Positions 47,301-59,300 of a DNA stretch of 64,000 bases are shown piece after piece; position 1 is the stretch's first letter, and each line of letters begins with the position of its first letter. Made by a program: the position numbers and the translations under genes. The notes under the pieces were generated by a model. The model did not search any database. It worked only from the letters and a program-made list of their open reading frames with translations, and was not told where the DNA came from. This DNA is from Leptodactylus fallax (lineage: Eukaryota; Chordata; Amphibia; Anura; Leptodactylidae): positions 1,572,501-1,636,500 of the forward strand of contig CAMRHE010000157.1 in the NCBI GenBank assembly GCA_947044405.1, given 5' to 3'.

Positions 47301-50300
47301 TTCTTCAATAGTGGGGTTATGACAGCATGTGTGAAAGAGAATGGAAAAATTCCAGAAGAGAGATAGAGGTTAAATATTTTAGTAAGGTAAGTCGTGACAG
47401 CAGGCGACAGAGACTGGAGAAGGTGTGAGGGTAAAGGGTCACTACTGCCGGTCGTAGGGCGAGAAGAAAAAAGTAGCTGAGAGACTTCCTCTTCTGTAAC
47501 AGGTTCAAAAGATGAGAATGAACAGTCTGAAGTGCAGTGGGTGAGGGGGATCAATGCACCTGGGGATTGGGCATTTATTTCCTGACGGATCTTATCAGTT
47601 TTGTCATGGAAATAAGTGGCCAGGTCTTCTACACTAAGGTCTGTGAATGGTGCCTGAACCTTGGGAGTGAGTAAGGAATGAAAGCTTTCAAAGAGCCTTT
47701 TAGGGTTACAGGAGAGAGAAGAGATGAGAGTGATGAAATAGGCTTGTTTGGCGAGGAGAAAAGTTATACGATTTCCCAATATACTCTTTGTATCAATTCC
47801 TTGTGGTTTCTTGATATCTGTTTGCTGTGATTCATTATTTCCAGTGGTTAAAGATCAGTCCATGGTCATGTGATGGACATGCAGGTGCACAACTTGTTAC
47901 AGTCACAGCAGAGTAATCATCATAGACGAGACATCACATGACCATGGATTGAATTTTATTCACTGGAAGTAAACTGATATAGAAAGTATACTCTGAAAGT
48001 TGTATAACTTTCCATTATACGAACAATAACATTTATTTGCTGAAACTGGACAACCCCTTTAACTTTATCCTGGCATGAGGTGACCAGCTTTACAAAAGAA
48101 AACTTTTGTAATACAGCAGGTCATTTCATGCTACTCATTTTGGGATATCTTGAACCATGAGACAACGTTAAGGAAAGACACATCTGTATCAAATATTTTG
48201 TATTGTAGATGATAAACTGTTAAGAAAGAAAATTCTGAGGCCAGGTCGTGGTGAGGACTCAAGACCGCTCCCTGGACAGCAAGTAACTGTTTACCTTATG
48301 GGAATTTTGGAAGATGGAAGTCTGGTGGAGAAAGACCCCAAGCTGTCCTTTGTCCTGGATGAAGGTGATGTTATACAGGTAAAGATAATTGAAATTTTAC
48401 AATTTCTGTTTATAATTAGATATGAACAAGCCTTTTAAGTTGTAGTTTGGGTTTGTTCCAAACCAAAAGTGCAAATAAATTGTTTTAAACACTAGGTATA
48501 GGTAAACAGATGGGAGCCGCTGGTAACAAACAGCCTGTTCAAAAACACACTGCACTGTAGGATTTACAGTTTTTAAAATTACACTAGTTTCTTTTGATGT
48601 TTGGAAAGGAGATACAAAACAGGCATCATTTTATAATACTACTCTTAAGGGAAAAAAATCAATTAATCGCTTAATGACAAAACAATTTTTGTTTTTTGCA
48701 TTTTCGCTCTTTACTTCATACCTTCCAAAAACCATAACTTTTTAATTTGTTCACATGAGGGCTTATTTTTTGCGGGACAAATTGCACTGCATAATGGGCA
48801 CCATATTTAAACACATAACGTCTGACATTCTGTTACAGGCGATGTTGAGATGGGGTTAAAGAGGTATTGTATATACCTTCACTGGGTTTTTCTGTTTGAC
48901 AAGGGAAAAAACTGCCAAATTATGGCAAATACGTACAAAAAAAGTGCCATGAGGCATGACTAAAATGTATGTTCTTTGTCTTTGATACAATATATACTTT
49001 TGATTTGAGAATTGTGATTGAGACTGATCCATCTTCTGCAGCACAGTAACACTAGCACATCACTTTATTGACACGCAGAGTGACAGAGTGATTCCAATCT
49101 CTCTCTATCAAGTAAATCTAAGTCATCTTATCCAGTTCTTACACCACACTGAACCAGAATCCATACAGAGTATTATCTGTGTATTATTCTATGTACCTCA
49201 GTCTGACTGTCAGACACCCATTCTCTGTAATCTATATGCACAAACCTTCTCCTCCTGCCTTTGATTTTATACTGCCTATTAGTCATCAGTGACCTCTGAC
49301 CTATAGTCCCTCCTGATTGGCTGTCACCTGTCATAGGGGATGAATGCAAAGCATTATGGGAAAGCTTGCCTGATCCCCTAGGTCACATTATTCATTATCT
49401 TTGCTTTCCCCAGTTATGGAGGCCACCATTTCAGCAAGTTTGTACAAATTAAACCCCAAAAAGTAAATTCTGAACCAGTTGGCTCATCAATCAGTCATGA
49501 GAGCTAAGACGGATTTGTGTACAAACAGATATACATGAATTCTGACAGGCCCCACTTACACATATTGTGGATTGTCAGATTTCAGCTACAGCATTCAATA
49601 GTCTTGCCTGCAAAAATACTGTTGCTGACTGTAGGATTCATGTTATCAAAAATATCTGAAACCTGATAGTTTGACCAGTGTCAGTTACAGCTAACACCCT
49701 GCTCCATAACGATCGGGGGGATTTAGCACCTTGGATGCAGCGGTCAAACATGCCGTGTGCGCTCTCGAAGGGGTTAAAGAGATGTGACATCACAGGGCTG
49801 GCTGCTGATTGGCTGCACGCATGGCATTGTGGGTGATCCCGTGTACCCAGAGCCCTATGTACAGCAGCCATTTTGAACTAAATGCAAATCGTTACCACAA
49901 AGCGTGAAGAAATTCGGATTCGATGTGAATCGAATATTTCCTGAAATTCGGATCAAATTCCACTTCTGCAGCTTCGATTCGCTCATCTCTAATGCCTACC
50001 TCAGCAGCATGCTGTCTACAGTGACACAATACTTGATAACACCTAGCGGTGTATCCAGTAATTAAAAATATATATTGACCAGTTTGCAGGGATTTCTACA
50101 AAACTAAAGAGTCTTTATAAGACCTGTTGAAAGAACAGTGGTCTTCCACTTCTTGTATTTCCCTAGGTTTTTCCTGGTGTTTTAGAAGTTGTGTGAATCA
50201 GAGGCATGGATTACATTTTCTTGGCACCATCAGAGGACTGGTGTGAAATCTGTTTGAAATGATCCTCTGGGGAAAAAAAAAAAAGCTAAAAATGTCATGT

Positions 50301-53300
50301 TTGCCCAGAGGGGAGGTGCTCACCCACAAGATTATACTTACCTGGTTCCTGCCATCAAATGGATGGATCCTTCACCAAGTGCTGAGCAGTGGTTATTATC
50401 TGCAAGGCAGGAATCTGTAGAGGAAATTTGCCTGTGCCTGCTCAGAGTCGATCACTAACAGAAGTCATCTCTGACATTCAGAGACTGTGGTTGCAGATGA
50501 TTAGGTGAGCTCAAGGAACAGTGCCTGTGTTTTGTCTACTCTCCCTTTTGTGAGCAGTGTGCAGCATATGATGCTCTATCCAGGGAAGGAAATAAAACGC
50601 ATTAAGGCTAAAGCCCCATTTTGTGAAAATGCAGTGTTTTAGCCGCTGTGGAAACGCCGCTGCAAAAACCACTGAGTTTTACTGTACCTGCAAAGTGAAT
50701 AAGATTCTGGCTAATTCCATCCACATATTGCAGAAAAAAATCCGCTGCGGAAAAGCTGCGTTTTTGAAAATCGCAGCATGTCAATTATATCAGCAGAAAT
50801 GCTGGCATTTTCCCTATAGGTTTAATAAGGGAAGAAAATCAGCCCCACGTTGCGGAAACACAGCTTTTTTGTTGCAGATTTTACTGCGTTTTTTTGAGCC
50901 AAAGCCAGGAGTGGCTTAAGCAGAAGGGATAAGAACTTTCTTTACACTTCCTATTACTTCTGTAGCCACTCCTGGCTTTGTTTAAAAAAAACGCAGCAAA
51001 TGTTGAAAATCTACAACAAAAAAGCAACGTTTCGACAACGTGGGGCCTTAGCCTAATGCAGTATATCCTGCATAACATTATTTCAGTAACTAACTAGAGA
51101 ATTTAAGATAAGCAAGGCCATATATTAAACAGGTAAAGACCATTGCACAGACATCTGGATAATTCCAAATGGTTCAATACTTTCACATTGTTTTTAACTA
51201 TTAAATGCTTGTATTCTGCATGTCTGACTACAGCCATGTTTTGTATACACAGGCTTTAGAGTTGGGTGTTCGATCAATGCAATTGGGAGAAGTGGCATTC
51301 CTACTGTCAAATGGTCTTTATGCCTTTGGTCTTCTTGGAAGGTATTTATTTTAAGGCATATCACTGAATACCTGAAATAAGTCAGGGTTATTATGAAATA
51401 TTCACTTTAATCCATAACAAATAACCAGATAATGATCTTTTTGAACAGTTTCTTACTGGGAATATCTGTGTAAAAAAAAAAAGTAGAGGCTATTTAAAGA
51501 TGTACCTAAAATTCATAAATCATGTAATAATAGTAAACTTCACTGTTTCTGAATACAATGTTCAAATCTGTACTCTGGAGCCCATACATAGAGACAGTGG
51601 CGTAAATAGGATTGGCTGGGCCCCAAGGCGAACATTTGACATGCCCCCCCCCCCGAACCGCTGCCCCCATCCCCCCCACCCCTTCCAGCACCCCCCACCC
51701 CCGCACAAACCGCATTCCTGCACACACTATTATGCACCATAGTGGTCCCTGCACACAGTATTATGCCCCATAGTGGCCCCTTCACACAGCATTATGCCCC
51801 ATAGTGGCCCCTGCACACAGTATCATGCCTCATAGTGGCCCCTGCACACAGTATTATACAGCATAGTGGCCCCTGCACACAGTATTATGCCCCATAGTGG
51901 CCCTTGCACACAGTATTATGCAGCATAGTGTCCCCTGCACACAGTATTATGCAGCATAGTGTCCCCTGCACACAGTATTATGCAGCATAGTGGCCCCTGC
52001 ACACTGTATTATACCCCATAATGGCCCCTGCATACAGTATTATGCCCCATAGTGGACCACCCATGAACAATTATTATACTCTGGGGTCTTTTCAGACCCC
52101 AGAGTATAATGATCAGAGACCCAGGGGAGGATACAAACATAAAAAACAATGCTACTTACCTCTTCCTGGCAACGCTGCACTCCAGTGCGCTACTTCGGCC
52201 ATCTTCAATGTTGGACCAGATCTCGCGTGATCCAGGCCGGCATCGCAACACATAATGACGTCGGCTGACGTCTGGGACGTCACCAAACAGGCCGGAAGCC
52301 TGTCGGAGCACAGGAGAGGTAAGTTACAGTGTTTTTTATGTTCCCTCACCTCCCCTGGGCCCCCGATCGTTATACTTGGGGGTCTGAAAAGACCCCCGAG
52401 TATAATGATAGCAGTGTTTATGGGGTTCGCGGTCGCGGCTGCCACAGGGCTCCGGGCCCCTTAATGTCCCGGGCCCTGTGGCAGCCACTACTGCTGCTAC
52501 CCCGGTATTTACACCCTGCATAAAGACATAAGCACCAACCCGTTGTAGTCTGTGGAGATGAATGAGTATAGGAGGATAAGCAGAAAGCAAAGAGAAACAG
52601 AGCGGGGGTTGTAGCATCTAGTGTAAGGGTAGGCAACCTTGTTTGTACTGCGTACCAAATAAAAAAAAATAAAAGATGAAGTATTTGGTGTGCCATGCAA
52701 TTATTTAAAGTTTCTTGACCCCTAAAAGTCTTATAACGGGACTTATGGCTGTAATACAGACTAATGTCAGTATTACAGCCATGTGAACCTGGCCTAATGC
52801 TGTGATCATATGTTCACTTTGTTAAAAGCATCCACTGTTGCTTAAAAAATAATAATAATAAAAAAATAAAAACAAAATACTTCAACATTCTGTGTTTTTT
52901 GTGTGTGGTAACATGCCATGCATCCCAATGATGCATCACACCTTTCCACACCTTACACAGGACTATTGACCATATTTATCCCTTACATGTGTATACAATG
53001 AAGGGGATGCAGCAGTGCTGTGTGAGAAATTAAGAAGGGTAATCTGCAGAAAGGAAAGAAGGGGGTCTAGGCTCCTGGCTACAGCAGTCCTGTGCAAAAT
53101 TTGATATTTTATACATGGCTGCTGCAGCCAGGGGTCAAGAAAACCTTCTTTCCTTTCATAGAACTGCTGAATGTTCTCCATACTTAAAACATGACTGTTA
53201 CCTCTTTCTGCATATTTTACCCTGTATAAATGATGAAGGGAGAAGCTGCAGACTTGTGTAGCCATTAGGCAGAACACTGATACCAGAGGTATAGCTAAGG

Positions 53301-56300
53301 GTTCAGCACAGGGGGGGAGGGCGAACATATCCAAGTGGGCCCCCAACTTAGGTATACCAATAATATCATTATACAGTGACCCAATAGTGGTAGACAGTGG
53401 CTGTACACAGGGGATCTTCATATGACTTAGGAGAATACAGGGCAGTAACATTTAGTGACTTACCTGTGACGTCTCTGACTAATCCTTCACATTTCCCGTC
53501 TCTTCCATCTGGACGGCCGTGACCACTTCACTCAATCTCTGTAAAGTTTGCAACACAGACATCTTTGGCTCCTCACTTTTCCAGGCACCTGACCCACATT
53601 GTCCTCACCTGCACACCCATCCTACTGCTACCCCCAATTATAAAATATATAATACAACCTTCCATAATGAAAAATACCCCCAAATGCATCTTTAAATTAA
53701 TAAGTTCCTTGTGTACCCCCTTTAAATAGTGTGTCTTATTAATAATGCCCCAGTTGTTTCCTAATTAAAAGGTAAAAAAAAATTAGTGGGTTTCCAATAC
53801 CCGGCACCCCCAGGATCAGCTGTTTGAATGGACTGTGATACCTGTGTAAGCACCGTGACTCCTTTTATGTTTGCATAGTGTCATTCATCTCATAGCGGCC
53901 ATGTAATGTAACAACAGCCTCATCCCATACACGTCTATGTGACAAGACTGGAATGACATCACACGGTCACTATAAACAGACAGCGTGTGATATAAACAGG
54001 TGCCATAGCCCCTTCATACAGCTGATCAGTAGGGATTCACTGATCTCTTATTGATTATTTATTGTGAGGATAGATCATCAATAAAAATGAGGTGGAAAAC
54101 TCCTTAAGATTGGGGCCGCAAGTGGTATAAACACCGTGGTTTGGCTGTGGTGTAAATGCTGCGGAAAAAACGTAGCGTTTTACAGTTCCTATACAGTTCT
54201 AGTGAATCCCATCCACACATTGCAGAAAATTACGTGCAGTGGACATGCTGCGATTTCCAAAACCGTTGTAGTGTTGCAAATTGCAGCATGTCAATTATAT
54301 CTACGGAAACGCTGGCGGTTTCCCTATAGGTATAATGAAAGCAGAAACCTCTGCAGACTCTCTGTGAAAAGCACTGCTGGAAAAAATGCAATGCCTTAGT
54401 AAAGCCCAAGTGCCACCTTAATTAAATGAATTGCTCCCTTATATTATGCCCCTGATTCCCTCTGACATAAATACTGTGCCCCTTATTGTCATAATGCCCC
54501 CTAATGAATCCTCCCTTATAGTTATAATTCCTCCTCCTAACGAGCCCCTTATGCTATTAAAACACCCAAAACTGGCCTTAAAAAAAAACAAAAAAAATAA
54601 GTTATACTCACCTACCTGCGATTCTTTGATGAATGGAGTCGCCGCCTCCTCTTCTTGACCCGCGCTATATGCACAGGGTCCACATCTTTGCGTCCACCAA
54701 GAGCAGACGTGTTCTGTCTGTGGTCTCGGCGTTTTGTAAACCGCAGGCCTGAAGTAAAAGCAAAGCATGTATTAATGGTGGCCCCAGGGTGGGCCCCATG
54801 GTATCAGTGGGCCCAGGACATCCGTGTGCCGCCTGTGTCTTTATAGCCCCATTCACTGAGGTCAGTAAACGTGTGTGAACCGAGAGCAAGGCAGGTGGTT
54901 TGGACTCCGCAACCAGAAATGAACGCACACGCGGTAGTTCAAGAAAAGAATATATATTTACTATAAGTTAATAAAGGCTATTTGAAGGTAAAATGACATG
55001 GATAAAGACAAGCAAAATATACAATATAGCATGAACAATTTCAAGGCAAATTCTGCAATGGTTTCTACTTTTACTCTGTCCACTTCTGCAGTATGGACAC
55101 TGAATGAACAATATACTCAAAACTATCCCTAACTGACCCTGACATCACATTTGGGTGCACCCCCTTTTCCCCAGTGGTCCAGGTGGACCGCTTACAGTCC
55201 GTAGAAGCGCGCGGTGGGGCCCAAAGTCGTTCCTTTCTTTTATAGTGAAGCGTCCTCTCCTCACTGTTATCAGGATCTTGGGAGAAATGAAGTCCTCTTT
55301 AACAGGGAAACCCAATGAATGCAATGTAATCCAACAGCAGATTCCACTCAGCACACTGACAGTCCTGCCGAATCCATACACTGAGCTGGGTTGTAAGCCG
55401 GGGTTTAGCAGGTGCTGTCCAGTACATCAACAGCACTGCGAGTCTCTATCTGTGGTATCCATATACACAGTCACAATGTCAGTCTCACTGATCAGCCACT
55501 GAGCACAGTTCCTTTCACGTGGACTCACTAGTCCTGTTGTCTCTTTACACTCTGTTTGTCTCTGGACCAAGATACAGCTTAGCTGTACAGAAAAATCTCC
55601 ACACCAGTTCAATACAACACTTGCCAAGATGGCTGCTGCTCTCTGTCTCGTCACTTCCTGCTGCTCTGCTCACACTCTGTCTGCAGAACAGGCAGGCTGA
55701 CATAAAAGGGGGGGGGTCTCACTCCAGCATCATGTCACAATTACAATGGCTGCTGTCTTAAAGGAACAGAATCACAGAAATACATTCAACATTAACAGTT
55801 TATACAGACAAATGAAGCTTAGGACAACATTGGCTGTCTCTTACACGTGGGCTACGAAACAGACAGGAATAGTACCTGTCCTAAGTTTTGCTCCCAACTA
55901 ACAGCCCCATTAACGGGACCATAGAAATTAATGGGTCAGTGTGCTAGCCGTTAAAAACATGGCTAGCACACTGACAATGCACATGGTCGCATGCATGAGG
56001 CCTAACTGATACAAGGATAGGTTAAAGCACCAGTTTCCGTCAATCTTAAAAGGAGTTTGCACTAATGCAAAATGTTAAAGGACTTGCAGTCACATACCTA
56101 TTATCTACAAGGGGGTGGATACTCAGTATTCTAAATACACACAGAGAAGGCTTCTGTAAGGTAATAGTACATGTAGTGCATCATAATAGCTTAATAGGCT
56201 ATTGTTCGCACTCATACTAATAAAACAAGCAGATTTCCCAGCAGCATTTTAGGGTATATTCAGATGTTACAGTTAAAGAGGATCTATCACCAAGTACAAA

Positions 56301-59300
56301 ATACATGCCTTACATCATTTGATACTTACTGTGCTCCAGAACAATTTGGGGTTTTTCTTTTTGTTTTTATTGGAGATAAAAGGTTCCCCCACATGGAGAA
56401 TAACAGCTAGTTTACATATAATCTTCCAATTGCCATATCTTTTGAATGGGTGGACGGATTTTAAAAATGTGAGAAATAAATGATGCATGTTATTTAGCAT
56501 TTTCTACCTGGTGACAGGTCCTCTTTAAGGAATGATCAGATATAAAGCATTTGAAAACCACATGTGACTTTACAGCAATTTGTGATTTGGTAAATGGATA
56601 AATGTTTTTAAAGATCAAGATCCGTTTTTAACGTCTGTTTTGCATCTGATCCGTTTTTCCATTTTTGATGGTTGAATGTCATCCATTTTGCATCAGTATT
56701 TAATGCTGAAAAAAAACAGATGAATTTCATTGGTCTCTCTTTTCTACCCAACCCACTAATCACTTTTTAAAGGGATGTCAATCCATTTTACATTTGTTAA
56801 AAATAGATCCATTGATTTCTATTGGGTCTGTGTGTCCATGAAAATGGACAAAGATAGAGCATGTCCGTTTTTTTGATGGCCATGAAAAATGCTCAGTCAA
56901 AAAAAATGGATTAAATTAAAATTAATAGGCATATTGAAATCAATGTGTTCTCAAAATGGCCATATGACGGATGTTGAAAAAATGGCAGTTTTTCTCTGTC
57001 ATGTGAATAAAGCCTAACTGGAAAACTTGAGTACAATCACTGAGTTTATCAATCATTTAGTTGCCGTATGGAGCCCCCTGCTTCCACTTCACACAACAAA
57101 ATTGATATAAAAACAATTAGTAAGACACATTTGGGAGGAGCATTTGACCACACAGACACATATGGCAGCATATTTTCACTATAGTTAAGATATTTACAGA
57201 GGAGCTGTCACCAGGTCTGAAAAGCCCAATGGCATACATCATCGAATAGGCGCTTCCATGTGAACATTTTGGTGTTTTTTTTTTATCGACATCCATACTG
57301 CCATTCCACAGATATAAGTCCTCCTAGTGATGCAAATTAGGGTATACTAGTCAAGTGGGCAGTAACACTGTGGTTTCTCTTGGGCGGGGACTTTGTGCTA
57401 TATGTCTTTCAGTGTTACCACTTGCTTGAGCACTATAGCCTAACCTGCATCAATAATAAAGGGGCTTTTATCTGTGGAATGGCTGAACGTATTTGGCTGC
57501 AGATCACACCAAAATGCTGAGGGTGAGTGCACCTTTCAGATGATGTATGTAATGGGATTTTCAGACCCTGGGACAGTTTCTCTTTAATACAAAATAATAC
57601 TGATAATGTATTAGTATGATGTACATGATATTTATACAGTAGTTCTATGTTGTACTGCTCTATTCCTCATTACAGGGACCCAGACATTCCATCAGAAGCC
57701 TCTCTACTATACAAAGTAACTTTACTTGAAGTCAGAGACAAGCCCAGCCTGGTTGCTCTTACCACAGCTGACCGCATTACTCTTGGGAACCAGAAACGGG
57801 AATGTGGAAATTTTCATTTTGAGCGTGAAGAATTTCGAAGTGCCATGCACTCTTATAGCCAAGCACTGACTATCCTCACACCTAGCACTGCAGGTAACTA
57901 AAACTATTATAAATTACCTCTATCATACAGTACAGCACAGGGCTGTGGAGTTGGTAGGCCTAACCACCAACTCCAACTCCTATTTTTTCCACAGCCCGAC
58001 TCCAGCTCCTGCTCTGTTTCCTTCATAAATGGCTGATAGCTATGGTCAGTCAGAAGCAATAATGCTCCTCTAAATCATCATCAGTTGTGTATCATCATTT
58101 TACATTCAGGCCTTTCTCTACTGCTTGAAAAGTAAAGAAACAAGATGAAAGAAAGCTTCTGGGCATAGTCATAAATGAGGAGTATCGTCTGCCTAACCAT
58201 GAGCCTAACTTATGCTAGCTCATAGCGGACATTGATTTTAGGCATCATTTATGTCGGAAAACTAGCATAAACAATGATGAATTTGGTGAGGCCTATGGCC
58301 CTACCCACACATATGCCCTCACCGCACTTTCTTTTTAGAAAACGGCAAGGGCAATGCAAAAACAGCATTTGCAAACATTTTTGTCAAGGTTTGCTCCCTT
58401 TTTAACACCACTTTTCTGGTATAGGGGCTTTTTATCCTTCATGTTGCAGAATTGCCGTCGGAAATGTACAAATGCACCCAGACTGAGCTTCAGGTGCAGC
58501 AGAATCTTGTTTTGAGGAGGCTGATTTATGTTATTTAATGATTAAGGCTAGGTTCACACATGCGCTGGGCTCTCTGTTATTTGGGTTCGCCAGGGTTCCC
58601 ATCCACTAAAACAACAGTTACCCACGGACACCCACAGACCCCATAGGCTATAATGTGGTCTGCTGGGTGTCCACCATTTGCAGCATCATGTTTTTATAAA
58701 GCTGATGAAATCCTTGCCATCTCCTAATATTTTTATCATTTACAGTAGTTGCATTTACGTTATACTATATATGCTGGACCACGTATATTTTTTGAGCCCA
58801 TAATGTACAAGCCAAAACTCAAAATTTACAATTTTAAGATGGCTTCATTGACTAAATAAGTGGAAAGATGAATAACAAACTTTGGTAGATAAAAATTCAA
58901 TCTAATACATCTAGCAAAGGTTGCATTTTACATTAACCTTTAATACAATATCCACTTTGTAACATACATGTGTGGGTAATGTACAGCATACATGGAAAAT
59001 GGTGTGCAATATGTATGCGTACATATCAGATAAGTATTACGTCTACATCATTGGTCTCAGAATAAATGACAAATGTAATTTACAGGAGTTATTAATCTAA
59101 TTATGATATTCTTATCCTGTCTTGGTATACTCTTCACCGAGAATCGTGTCTCCCATAGGTGCCACTGCTAGTTATGTTTTTTTTTTTTTACTTCGTTCTG
59201 GTATTCCAAAATGGAACGCTATGTCTGGTTATGTTGTCATGGCACCATATAACGGGATGCTCACACTCATCTCCTGGATAATGACTCACCATTATCTGTA

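Noticed and set aside
8602..52060. The arrays at 8602-9159 and 51721-52060 as one family because both have 31-bp units
   Set aside because: The units share only short strings such as CACA and GTATTA. Equal length alone is not evidence of common origin.
54655..55502. Several open frames of 60-115 codons
   Set aside because: They lie across a probable LTR and other repeats and match nothing recognised.
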